From Candidatus Dormiibacterota bacterium (GTDB lineage: Bacteria > Chloroflexota > Dormibacteria > Aeolococcales > Aeolococcaceae), in the NCBI GenBank assembly GCA_019245575.1, contig JAFARE010000035.1, positions 1 to 43,268 on the forward strand: DNA of 43,268 nucleotides, written 5' to 3'. Both the position numbers and the translations under genes were made by a program. Below the pieces are notes generated by a model. The model had not been told where the DNA came from and ran no database searches. It saw only the letters and a list, made by a program, of their open reading frames with translations. The first letter of the stretch is position 1; the number at the start of each line of letters is the position of its first letter. This document shows positions 1 through 7,719 of this stretch, piece after piece.

Positions 1-54
1 TCTGGCTGGAGGCGGATGTCCGCGCGGCGCCCGAGCCGCCGCGTCAGCGCCTGG

Positions 55-714
55 TCAGGGGCCGGTTGGAGGCGGCAGCGGCGTCTGCGTCGGACCCGGG
101 GTGAGCGCGCTGCTGCGCAGGTCGTTGTCGTACACGGTGTACGCGAATCCCTTGGCCGGCGACCAGGTGAGCTTGGCGTGGTTGTCGGCCTCGGTGAAGA
201 AGATCAGCATCTGACCGCTGGTCAGGTTGTCATAGCCGAGCGCGCGCACTCGATTGAACAGCTGCTCGGCATACATCTCCTGGCCCGGGTCGGAGCGAAA
301 TGCGAGCAGCCCCGTGATGGTGGCCCCATTTTCGGTGGCAAGGACGAGCAGCAGTGTCTTGGTGTTGTGCCGCGCGCGGGCGACGGCGGTGGGATCAGCG
401 AGGTTCACGTACCCGGCGATCTGAGGGTCCGCGCGCAGGGCGAACTCCCAGTACTGCCGGGTGGCGTAGAGCGAGCGCTCGATGTTGAAGCCGTCTTTGG
501 CCGAAACTGGGTTGTTGCCGTAGCGGTGGTTGAAGCCGATCGGCGGCAGGGTCACGGCGTTGGAGCTGGGCGCCGGCGTCGCCTCGACGATCGTCAGCTC
601 CGCGCAGCCGGCCAGCGATGCGCCGAGGAGGAGCAGGGCCAGTCCTCGGCGCGCCCGGCGCAGCCGCCAATGCGGCGCGACCGGCCGGCCGCTCGTGGTC
701 GGGGTATTGGCCAT
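55..714 (-). CDS. Putative secreted lipoprotein of unknown function
   Basis: The 219-residue product starts with an Arg-rich segment, a hydrophobic run (LALLLLGASLAGC) and a lipobox LAGC with the lipidated Cys at residue 37, so it should be exported and anchored to the outer face of the membrane. The mature part contains a mixed alpha/beta region without a motif I recognise, and the C-terminus is Pro/Thr-rich. The ATG at 714 was chosen because it places the n-region, h-region and lipobox correctly; the open frame extends upstream, but only as antisense of msrA. It is divergent from msrA with 57 bases between starts. Function unknown; the lipoprotein call is secure, the family is not. Confidence 0.8.
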   Translation of the reverse strand: MANTPTTSGRPVAPHWRLRRARRGLALLLLGASLAGCAELTIVEATPAPSSNAVTLPPIGFNHRYGNNPVSAKDGFNIERSLYATRQYWEFALRADPQIAGYVNLADPTAVARARHNTKTLLLVLATENGATITGLLAFRSDPGQEMYAEQLFNRVRALGYDNLTSGQMLIFFTEADNHAKLTWSPAKGFAYTVYDNDLRSSALTPGPTQTPLPPPTGP

Positions 715-759
715 GCCCCTATGGAACCGCGTGGCGGTGTGGTTGTGCACGCTGCGTGG

Positions 760-765
760 AATACT
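760..765 (+). promoter_or_regulatory. Putative -10 box of msrA (leaderless)
   Basis: AATACT lies 6 bases before the msrA ATG, so transcription would begin at or next to the start codon. No Shine-Dalgarno sequence is seen. Same arrangement as many first genes in this window. Confidence 0.45.
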
Positions 766-771
766 CGGACC

Positions 772-1275
772 ATGGAGAAAGCGACGTTTGCGGCCGGCTG
801 TTTCTGGGGCGTGGAATCGGTGTTCGAGCAGGTGCCCGGGGTGGTCGCCACCCGGGTGGGCTATGCGGGCGGGCGCACCGAGCACCCCTCGTACAAGGAG
901 GTCTGCTCGGGCCGGACCGGGCACGCCGAGGCGGTGGAGGTGACCTTCGACCCTGAGAAGGTCGGCTACGGCGAGCTGGTCAGCGTGTTCTTCATGAACC
1001 ACGACCCGACGACGCGCAATCGGCAGGGGCCCGACGTCGGTGAGCAGTACCGGTCGGTTGTGTTCTACGACTCACCCGAGCAGAAGAAGACCGCTGAGGA
1101 TGCGGTGCGGCGCCTCGAGTCAGAAGGCCGTTTCAAGCGGCCGATCGTGACCGAGGTCGTGCCGGCCGGCCGCTTCTGGGAAGCCGAGGAGTACCACCAA
1201 AAGTATTTCTCGCGGCGAGGTATGGTGGCTTCGTGCCATCTCCCGGCGGCCAACGTGAATAGGACGATGGCCTAG
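772..1275 (+). CDS. msrA: Peptide-methionine (S)-S-oxide reductase MsrA
   Basis: This enzyme reduces the S-epimer of methionine sulfoxide in proteins back to methionine in the cytosol, using thioredoxin-type reductants. The 167-residue length is normal for a single-domain MsrA. The signature GCFWG is at residues 9-13, with the catalytic Cys10, and the family blocks GYAGG, TGHAEAVEV and the FW..AEEYHQKY segment are present. One Cys near the C-terminus (in ASCHL) could be the resolving residue. The ATG at 772 matches the family start and follows a -10-like AATACT by 6 bases. It is convergent with msrB: the two stop codons share the tetranucleotide CTAG at 1272-1275. The pair repairs both sulfoxide epimers. 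Confidence 0.97.
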   Translation: MEKATFAAGCFWGVESVFEQVPGVVATRVGYAGGRTEHPSYKEVCSGRTGHAEAVEVTFDPEKVGYGELVSVFFMNHDPTTRNRQGPDVGEQYRSVVFYDSPEQKKTAEDAVRRLESEGRFKRPIVTEVVPAGRFWEAEEYHQKYFSRRGMVASCHLPAANVNRTMA

Positions 1276-1688
1276 CTGTCGGTGCTCTTGTCCAGCTTGA
1301 GCGCGCAGCTGTTCATGCAGTAGCGCTGACCGGTCGGCTGCGGACCGTCGTTGAAGACGTGCCCAAGGTGGCCGCCGCACTTGGCGCAGCGCACCTCGGT
1401 GCGCGGCAGGAGCATGCTCCAGTCGCGGTGCTTCTCAACCGCGTCCGACGCCACCGGCTCCCAGAAGCTGGGCCAGCCGGTGCCGGACTCGTACTTCGTG
1501 TCCGACGAGAACAGCTCCGCGCCGCAGCCGGCGCAGCGGTAGATGCCGCTGTCCTTCACGTGCACGTACTGCCCGGTGAAGGGCGGCTCCGTCCCGGCCT
1601 CGCGCAGCACGTGGTACGCGTCGGGGTCCAGGCGCCGGCGCCACTCCCCGTCGCTCAACGTCACCTTCTCGCTCTTCGCAGCATCCAT
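1272..1688 (-). CDS. msrB: Peptide-methionine (R)-S-oxide reductase MsrB
   Basis: This enzyme reduces the R-epimer of protein methionine sulfoxide. The 138-residue product is a complete SelR domain: two zinc CxxC pairs (CAGC and CAKC), the GTGWPSFW block, GHLGHVFNDGP, and the RYCMNS motif that carries the catalytic Cys. It is the last gene of the leftward set GNAT-WYL-msrB. I chose the ATG at 1688 because GGAGG lies 8 bases upstream; a GTG at 1694 overlaps the WYL stop as GTGA and is an alternative two codons longer. Being downstream of a WYL regulator suggests condition-dependent expression, for example under oxidative stress, which is inference. Confidence 0.96.
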   Translation of the reverse strand: MDAAKSEKVTLSDGEWRRRLDPDAYHVLREAGTEPPFTGQYVHVKDSGIYRCAGCGAELFSSDTKYESGTGWPSFWEPVASDAVEKHRDWSMLLPRTEVRCAKCGGHLGHVFNDGPQPTGQRYCMNSCALKLDKSTDS

Positions 1689-1690
1689 AG

Positions 1691-2710
1691 TCACGACCTC
1701 CGCTTCCGAGTCTGCCCATTTCCGGCCCCGTCCACGCCTTCTGCGTAGATGCGGGCGGCGCGCCGGTGGGCGTCCGCCGCGTACTCCCGGAGCGACGCGG
1801 GCTCCAGCACCTCAACGAGCGGGCCCCATCCGAGCACCCAGCGGCGCATCTCGCGCTCGTCGCTGACGCGCAGGCGCACCTCCACGCCGCCGTCCTCGGC
1901 GTCGGTCACCTGGGCGCTCGGCGGCAGCCGCGTCTCGCGCACCCACTGCGCCGCTTCCGCCTGGAACCGGAGGCACACGTCCTGGGGCGCCTCCGACTGC
2001 CAGATGCCCCACGAGGCGCTGACCACCTTGTCGATGTCGAAGTCCTCGGGCACCTGGAAGGTGAGCGTCAACAGGCGCGCGGTCAGGAGCCGGTCCAGCC
2101 GGAAGGGGCGCACCTCGCCCGAGAGCGAGTCGTGGGCGAAGACGTACACGTGCCGGCCCTCCATCTCCGGCTCGACGAAGTACGGACGCAGCTCGCGCTT
2201 GCTGCGCTTCCCGCCGGCGTCGACGTACTCGACCTCGAGGGCGCGCGACTCCACGAACGCGTCGACCACGGTGCGCTCCACCGCCAGGCGGTCGCGGTTG
2301 AGCGGCCGAGCCTCGGCGTGCTCCAGCGTGCGCTCCAGGTACCGCGCCACCGGCGGCACGCGCAGCGCGCGCGAGATCTGCGCCAGCGCGCCGACGAGCG
2401 CAGGGTCCTGATGCGTCCGCAGCTGGTGCACGAGGCGCAGGGCCACGAGCAGCTGCGTCGCCTGGTACCGGTCGAGCTGCATCGGCGGCAGGCGCGTGCC
2501 CTCGCCGACGCTGAAACGGCCGTCCTTCTCCTCGATGTCGACGCCGGCGCTGTCGCGCAGTGTCGCGATGTACCGCTGCACGCTTCGAGGCGTCACCTCG
2601 AGCTCATCGGCCAGCTCTTTCGTGGTCAGCCCGAGCCGCGTTTCCGAGAGGCGCGAATACACCTGCATCACGCGAGCCAGCTTCTCGCCCGGTTCGTACT
2701 GCGCCGGCAT
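1691..2710 (-). CDS. WYL-domain transcriptional regulator
   Basis: The 339-residue protein has an N-terminal helix-turn-helix of the DeoR/HTH_11 kind (roughly residues 8-65, with LGLTTKELADELEVTPRSVQRYI), a linker rich in helices, a WYL domain (about residues 145-230, where the ligand-contact stretch RPYFVEPEMEGRHVYVFAHD is recognisable) and a C-terminal WCX-type region. Such proteins are one-component regulators that sense a ligand, reported to include nucleic acid for some members, through the WYL fold. It sits 6 bases after the GNAT gene and just before msrB in one leftward unit, so it probably autoregulates. The palindrome at 3263-3282, beside the operon's -10, is a candidate operator. 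Ligand and targets cannot be read from the sequence. Confidence 0.93.
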   Translation of the reverse strand: MPAQYEPGEKLARVMQVYSRLSETRLGLTTKELADELEVTPRSVQRYIATLRDSAGVDIEEKDGRFSVGEGTRLPPMQLDRYQATQLLVALRLVHQLRTHQDPALVGALAQISRALRVPPVARYLERTLEHAEARPLNRDRLAVERTVVDAFVESRALEVEYVDAGGKRSKRELRPYFVEPEMEGRHVYVFAHDSLSGEVRPFRLDRLLTARLLTLTFQVPEDFDIDKVVSASWGIWQSEAPQDVCLRFQAEAAQWVRETRLPPSAQVTDAEDGGVEVRLRVSDEREMRRWVLGWGPLVEVLEPASLREYAADAHRRAARIYAEGVDGAGNGQTRKRRS

Positions 2711-2716
2711 CGTCGG

Positions 2717-3250
2717 TTACGCGCTGCCTGCGACGGCGGCGTCGGCTGCGGCGATGGGGAGCTCGAAGTCCTCGAAGATGAGGCCGGGCGCGACCTCGCG
2801 TGAGCCCAGCCAGCGAAATCCCATCGCGCGGTAGAGCGCCTGCGCCGCCACCATGCGCTCGGTCGTCTCCAGCGTGAAGCGCATTCGTCCATGCTGCCGC
2901 GCCTCGTCGATGCACGCATCCACCAGGCGCCGTGCGATGCCGCGCCGGCGCAGCCCGGGATCCACGCCGAGCATGCGCAGGTGCGCCTCATCGCGTGCGG
3001 GAGGATCGCGGTCGGCCTCGACGCGGTGGTCCAGCTCCAGGGTGGCCGTGCCGGCGATGCTTCCGTCGAGCAGGGCAATGAGCACCAGGGTGTGGCCCGC
3101 CCGGCCGGCGATGTCGCCGATCCGCACCAGGTACTCGGCCCACTCCGGCGAGCGCTGGGGCGCGAACTCGCGGTAGGCGTCCATCGTGACCGCGCCCGCG
3201 GCGGCGTACTCGTCGGGGCGCACGGGGCGGATCTCGAGCTCGGCTGTCAC
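2717..3250 (-). CDS. GNAT-family N-acetyltransferase
   Basis: The 177-residue single-domain protein transfers an acetyl group from acetyl-CoA to an unidentified amine. Motif A is clear: LRMLGVDPGLRRRGIARRL, with the R-R-R-G-I-A pyrophosphate loop, followed by an ERM..AQALYRAMGFR motif B region typical of GNAT folds. The start is a GTG at 3250, 6 bases after a TATCGT -10 box, so the transcript is probably leaderless. It is the first gene of the leftward unit with the WYL regulator and msrB. Substrate unknown; neither the short N-terminus nor the alanine-rich C-terminus suggests a further domain. Confidence 0.92.
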   Translation of the reverse strand: MTAELEIRPVRPDEYAAAGAVTMDAYREFAPQRSPEWAEYLVRIGDIAGRAGHTLVLIALLDGSIAGTATLELDHRVEADRDPPARDEAHLRMLGVDPGLRRRGIARRLVDACIDEARQHGRMRFTLETTERMVAAQALYRAMGFRWLGSREVAPGLIFEDFELPIAAADAAVAGSA

Positions 3251-3256
3251 GGCCCG

Positions 3257-3262
3257 ACGATA
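3257..3262 (-). promoter_or_regulatory. Putative -10 box of the GNAT-WYL-msrB operon
   Basis: On the minus strand TATCGT ends 6 bases before the GTG start of the GNAT gene. The 20-bp palindrome 3263-3282 abuts it on the upstream side. Confidence 0.5.
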
Positions 3263-3282
3263 CGCGACAGGCTCCTGTCGCG
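3263..3282. promoter_or_regulatory. Perfect 20-bp palindrome, candidate operator
   Basis: Arms CGCGACAGG and CCTGTCGCG are exact reverse complements around a central CT. The site lies between the -10 and the expected -35 of the leftward operon, the usual position of a repressor site. The WYL regulator encoded in the operon is the natural candidate to bind it, which is inference. Confidence 0.55.
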
Positions 3283-3491
3283 AGGCCCGGCCACGATGCG
3301 CTCATGACCGCCGCACCTCAGCCCGCCGAGGAGACGTACCTGGCCCGGGCCTGCCGTCTTGTGGCCGAGCACGCCGAGCTCTTTCGCGCGCCCGCGCCCA
3401 GAATCGTCCGCCTGCTCCCGCCGCTGCCGCCGGCCCCGCCGCGCCGGCCGCGGCGCCCCCCGGCGCGGCAGCTTCGCCTGCCGATCGCCCC

Positions 3492-3497
3492 TACCAT
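3492..3497 (+). promoter_or_regulatory. Putative -10 box of the nuclease-helicase gene
   Basis: TACCAT ends 9 bases before the ATG at 3507, giving the gene its own leaderless-type promoter and supporting that start. Confidence 0.45.
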
Positions 3498-3506
3498 GCG
3501 GCGCTG

Positions 3507-6500
3507 ATGCAACTGCTCGAGGGTCGCCTGATCTTCAGCGCGACCGACCTGGCCGACTACCTCTCGTGCGAGCACCTGGTGGAGCTGAGCCGCCGCAGCG
3601 CTGAAGGCGAGGCGATCGAGCGCGCGCGCACCGCGATGAGCAAGCTGCTCGCAGGCCACGGAGAGCGTCATGAGAAGCGCTACCTCGACAAGCTCAGCGC
3701 GAACGGCTCGCGTGTCATGCGCTTCGACGACACCGTCACACGCCACCCGGACTCGATCGCGACGCTGGAGCGCGCCGCGCGGGACACCGAGGAGGCGATG
3801 CGCGCCGGCTACGACCTCATCTACCAGGCCTTCTTCTTCGAGGATGAATGGCTGGGCCGCGCCGACTTCCTGCGCAAGGTCGCAACGCCGAGCGCGCTCG
3901 GCGACTTCTCGTACGAGGTGCTCGATGCCAAGCTGGCGCGCCACGTGCGCCCCGAGGCGCTGCTGCAGCTGAGCGAGTACTCGCGCCACGTGACGCGCAT
4001 CCAGGGTGTTCGCCCCGAGCGCATGTGGGTGCTGCTCGGCGACGGCAGCGAGCAGCCCCACCTCGTGGATGACTACGCCGCGTACCACGCGAGCGTGCGG
4101 GCGCGGTTCCTGGAGAGCATCGCATCGGGCCGCGCGACATTCCCGGAACGGGTCAACCACTGCGGCATCTGCGAGTACGCCGTGCGCTGCGACGGCATCC
4201 GGCGCGGCGCCGACGACCTGTCTCTGGTGGCGCGCATGCGCCGCGACCAGCAGCGCAAGCTGCGCGCCGCGGGCGTGTCAACGATGACCGAGCTCGCGGA
4301 CGCTGATGTGGCGCGCATTGACGTGAACCGACTGCCGCTGGTCACGCTGGAGTCACTGCAGGCGCAGGCGCGTCTGCAGAAGGAAGGGCCGCACGACGAC
4401 GGCCGGCCGCGCTTCGAGGTGCTACCGGAGCTGGGGCCGGGATTCGGGCTCTGCGACCTGCCCGCGCCATCCCCGGCTGACGTGTTCTTCGACATGGAGG
4501 GCGACCCCTTCGCCACCGAGGACGGGCTGGAATACCTCTTCGGGGTCGTGACGCTGGAGGGCGCCGAGCCACGCTATCGCAGCTGGCTCGGGCACACGCG
4601 CGATGAGGAGCGCCGCGCTTTCGAGGACTTCGTCGACTGGCTCATCACGCGCCTCGACGCGAATCCGGGCATGCACATCTATCACTACGCGGACTACGAG
4701 CGAAACGCGCTGCAGCGCCTGATGGGGCGTCATGGCACGCGCGAGCAGGAGGTGGACCGGCTGCTGCGTGAGCAGGTGTTCGTCGACCTCTACCGCGTGG
4801 CGCGGCAGAGCCTGCGTCTCTCCACCGAGTCGTACGGGCTGAAGGCCGTTGAGGCGTTGTACATGCCGAAGCGCAGCGGTGAGATCGCAGACGCCGAGAC
4901 GAGTGTGGTCGCATATGAGCGCTGGCTGGCGAGCGGCGAGACCGTCGAGGAGCGCACCGCGTCGCTGCTCGACGAGATCGTGCGGTACAACCACGTCGAC
5001 TGCGAGTCGACGTGGCGCCTGCGCACGTGGCTGGAGGCGCGCCGCGACGAGCGCGAGCGCGAGCTGCGCGAGACGCTGCCGCGGCGGCCACCGCCGGCGG
5101 ACAAGGGGCTGTCGGAGGAGTCGCAGCAGACGGTGGAGGAAACCGAGCAGCTGCGCGGCGAGCTGGTGGCGGCATCAGCGGCGCTCGCCGGCGACGACCA
5201 GCACGCCACGTGGCTGCTGGGCCAGCTGCTCGGCTATCACCGCCGTGAGCAGAAGGTGCAGTGGTGGCGGTACTTCCGCCATCGCGCCATGACGGCGGAG
5301 GAGTTGGAGGACGACCCGGAAGCGCTTGGGCCCCTGACCTTCGACAGCGTGCTCGAAAGCGATGACAAGTACGAGCTGGTGCGGTTCACCTTCACGCCGC
5401 AGGAGCACCGCATGCGCGACGGCAAGCAGGCGTTCTTCCCGCGCGCTGTGGAGGACGGTCGCGAGATCACGCTCGCCGGCGCGGTGAAGCGCGTGGAGAA
5501 TGTCGCCGGCGTCATCGAGCTGCGCCGCACGCTGAATGTCGCCGCCAAGGGACACCCCGAGTTCCTGGTCGACGGCCCGCCCATCGAGACCGGCCAGCAC
5601 ACCAAGGCGTTGCTCGAAGTGGGCCGATGGGTGCGCGACAACGGCGTCGACGCGCGCGGTGCGCACCGGGCTGCGCGCGACCTCCTGCTGGCACGGCCAC
5701 CGCGCCTGGCCGGCGAGGACGTCATGCCCCGCGAGGACGAGACCGCCGAGGAGCGCGCCGTGCGCCTGGTCTGCGCGCTCGACGGCGGCTGTCTGCCCGT
5801 GCAGGGACCACCGGGCGCGGGCAAGACGTACACCGCCGCGCGCATGGCGCTGCGGTTGGTCGAGCGCGGACGGCGAGTTGCGGTCACCGCGGTCAGCCAC
5901 AAGGCGATCGGCAACCTGCTCGAGGAGATCCAGCGGGCGAGCGTCAAGACGGCCACACCGGCCCGGCTGATGCAGAAGGCCGACGAGGATGAGCGCTGCG
6001 ACGCGCCGGGTTGTTCCTTCACCAAGGACAACGGCGCCGTGGATGCGGCGGTCGCGGACGGCGAGGTCGACGTCGCCGGCGGCACCACGTGGTTGTTCGT
6101 GCGCGAGCAGCTGCGCGGTGCGTTCGACACCGTGATCGTGGACGAGGCGGGGCAGATGTCACTCGCCGACGTGGTGGCGCTGAGCCGCTGCGCGCGCAAC
6201 ATCGTGCTGGTGGGCGACCCGCGGCAGCTGGCGCACGTGGTGCAGGGCACCCACCCGGACGGCGCCGAGAAGTCGGCGCTGGAGCACCTGCTCGGCGACG
6301 CCACGACGCTCGCGGATGAGCGCGGCGTGTTCCTCGACCAGACGTGGCGCATGTGCCCGCCGGTGTGCACGTTTGTGTCCTCCGCCTTCTATCAGCACCG
6401 CCTGGACCCGGAGCCGGCGAACGCGCGTCAAGTGATCGAGGGCGCCGAGGGTCCGCTCGCCGGCCTGCGCCTGCTCCAGGTGCCACACGACGGCAACCGC

Positions 6501-7001
6501 ACCGATTCTCGGGAAGAGGCGGAGCAGGTGGCCGGCGTGGTGCGCGCTCTGGAAGGCCGGCGCTGGCGCGACCGGGACGGCGTCGAGCGGGAGCTGAGCC
6601 TGCGCGACATCCTTGTCGTGGCGCCGTACAACGCGCACGTCGCCTGCCTGCGAAGCGTCCTGCCCGCGGACGCGCGCGTCGGCACAGTGGACAAGTTCCA
6701 GGGGCAGGAGGCCGCGGTCAGCATCTTCAGCATGGCCACGTCGCGCACCGACGACGTGCCACGCAACCTCGAGTTCCTCTTCAGCATGAACCGCCTCAAC
6801 GTCGCGGTGTCGCGAGCACGCTGCCTGTCGGTGATCGTGTGCTCGCCGCATCTGCTGCGTGCCAACTGCCGGACCCCGCGGCAGATGCGGCTCGTCAATG
6901 CGCTGTGCCTCTACGCCGAGCAGGCGTCGCCGTGGGACTCGGCGGCGTCACCGTCACCGGCTGCGTCACCACGGCAGCTGTCGCTCCTGGCGTCGCTATG
7001 A
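3507..7001 (+). CDS. TM0106/COG2251-type RecB-like nuclease fused to SF1 helicase
   Basis: The 1164-residue protein joins three parts. Residues 1-235 look like a RecB/Cas4-type nuclease: GRAD (Asp120), LDAK (Asp140, Lys142), QLSEY (Gln154, Tyr158), and one Cys at 21 plus CGICEYAVRC (Cys219, 222, 228), the one-plus-three cysteine pattern that binds 4Fe-4S in AddB and Cas4. Around residue 325 FFDMEGDPF begins an RNase H-like region as in YprB proteins. The C-terminal third is a superfamily 1B helicase: Walker A GPPGAGKT near residue 768, DEAGQ near 878, GDPRQL, VDKFQGQE and NVAVSRAR. It should process or unwind nucleic acid in the cytosol. Role (repair or phage defence) is not established. ATG at 3507 follows a TACCAT -10. 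Confidence 0.93.
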   Translation: MQLLEGRLIFSATDLADYLSCEHLVELSRRSAEGEAIERARTAMSKLLAGHGERHEKRYLDKLSANGSRVMRFDDTVTRHPDSIATLERAARDTEEAMRAGYDLIYQAFFFEDEWLGRADFLRKVATPSALGDFSYEVLDAKLARHVRPEALLQLSEYSRHVTRIQGVRPERMWVLLGDGSEQPHLVDDYAAYHASVRARFLESIASGRATFPERVNHCGICEYAVRCDGIRRGADDLSLVARMRRDQQRKLRAAGVSTMTELADADVARIDVNRLPLVTLESLQAQARLQKEGPHDDGRPRFEVLPELGPGFGLCDLPAPSPADVFFDMEGDPFATEDGLEYLFGVVTLEGAEPRYRSWLGHTRDEERRAFEDFVDWLITRLDANPGMHIYHYADYERNALQRLMGRHGTREQEVDRLLREQVFVDLYRVARQSLRLSTESYGLKAVEALYMPKRSGEIADAETSVVAYERWLASGETVEERTASLLDEIVRYNHVDCESTWRLRTWLEARRDERERELRETLPRRPPPADKGLSEESQQTVEETEQLRGELVAASAALAGDDQHATWLLGQLLGYHRREQKVQWWRYFRHRAMTAEELEDDPEALGPLTFDSVLESDDKYELVRFTFTPQEHRMRDGKQAFFPRAVEDGREITLAGAVKRVENVAGVIELRRTLNVAAKGHPEFLVDGPPIETGQHTKALLEVGRWVRDNGVDARGAHRAARDLLLARPPRLAGEDVMPREDETAEERAVRLVCALDGGCLPVQGPPGAGKTYTAARMALRLVERGRRVAVTAVSHKAIGNLLEEIQRASVKTATPARLMQKADEDERCDAPGCSFTKDNGAVDAAVADGEVDVAGGTTWLFVREQLRGAFDTVIVDEAGQMSLADVVALSRCARNIVLVGDPRQLAHVVQGTHPDGAEKSALEHLLGDATTLADERGVFLDQTWRMCPPVCTFVSSAFYQHRLDPEPANARQVIEGAEGPLAGLRLLQVPHDGNRTDSREEAEQVAGVVRALEGRRWRDRDGVERELSLRDILVVAPYNAHVACLRSVLPADARVGTVDKFQGQEAAVSIFSMATSRTDDVPRNLEFLFSMNRLNVAVSRARCLSVIVCSPHLLRANCRTPRQMRLVNALCLYAEQASPWDSAASPSPAASPRQLSLLASL

Positions 7002-7008
7002 CGCCGCC

Positions 7009-7719
7009 GTGAGCGAGCAGGCCGTGCGCCAGATCCTGATCGAGACGGTGGAGTCGTCGCGTGAGCGCGAGCAGTTCTTCATCGAGCGGTGCGGGGATGT
7101 CCCCGCCGACCCGGGCGGCCGCTGGTCGGTGAAGGACCATGTGGCGCACCTCACGTCGTGGCGCGAGCACGCGTCGTCCGTGCTCGAGGCGGCGGCGCGT
7201 GGCGAGGCGTACCACGAGGACGACGACATCGACGCGCGCAACGCTGCCACCTACGCGCGCACCAAGGACCGGCGGGCGCGCGACGTGGTCGCGCACGCAC
7301 GCCGGTCCTATGCGCGCCTGCTCGACGCCATCGCGGCGTGCGACGAGCCCGCCCTGCAGCGTCCCCGCGATGGACGCCCTGGGGAGATCTGGCGCGTCGT
7401 CCCCGGCAACGGCCATCTGCACGTCGGCGAGCACCTGGTGCAGTGGCACCTGGAGACGCGTGACCAGCCCGCCGCCGAGCAGGTCGCTGCGTGGGTGCAC
7501 GAGCTGGACCTGCGCTTCACCGACCGCGAGAGCCGGGCCAACGCGCTGTACAACCGGGCCTGCATGCTGGCGCGGTTCGGCCGCAGCGACGACGCGGTGG
7601 AGATGCTGCGCCGCGCGTTCGACGAAGCGTCGCCGTCGCTCAAGGCGTGGGCGCGCGAGGACGGCGACCTGCGTGAGCTGCGCGGACGCGCAGACGTGCG
7701 CGCGATGCTGGCGCCCTAG
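7009..7719 (+). CDS. DinB-like four-helix protein with C-terminal TPR-like tail
   Basis: Residues about 1-165 of this 236-residue protein resemble the DinB/DfsB superfamily of four-helix bundles: a WSVKDHVAHLTSWREH helix and a later HLHVGEHLVQWHLE helix place histidines where metal ligands occur in that fold. Residues about 170-236 look like a separate helical tail ending RANALYNRACMLARFGRSDDAV, resembling the TPR-like end module found on many hypothetical proteins. The GTG at 7009 is 7 bases after the nuclease-helicase stop, so the two are probably cotranscribed. Members of the superfamily include thiol-dependent transferases; the activity here is unknown. The stop overlaps that of ackA in a CTAG. 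Confidence 0.75.
   Translation: MSEQAVRQILIETVESSREREQFFIERCGDVPADPGGRWSVKDHVAHLTSWREHASSVLEAAARGEAYHEDDDIDARNAATYARTKDRRARDVVAHARRSYARLLDAIAACDEPALQRPRDGRPGEIWRVVPGNGHLHVGEHLVQWHLETRDQPAAEQVAAWVHELDLRFTDRESRANALYNRACMLARFGRSDDAVEMLRRAFDEASPSLKAWAREDGDLRELRGRADVRAMLAP

Noticed and set aside
16-771. Upstream extension of msrA
   Set aside because: It is antisense to the lipoprotein gene; the MsrA family starts close to GCFWG.
3186-3506. Upstream extension of the nuclease-helicase open frame
   Set aside because: The extension is low-complexity Ala/Arg/Pro sequence and crosses the palindrome; the family begins at the ATG at 3507.
3304-3507. 67-codon ORF ending in a TGATG overlap with the nuclease-helicase start
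   Set aside because: It has no -10 or ribosome binding site, its C-terminal half is Arg/Pro-rich as expected of non-coding GC-rich DNA, and the nuclease-helicase has its own -10 inside it.
5237-6370. Long antisense ORFs within the nuclease-helicase gene
   Set aside because: Low-complexity Arg/Ser/Ala composition and no recognisable domain.
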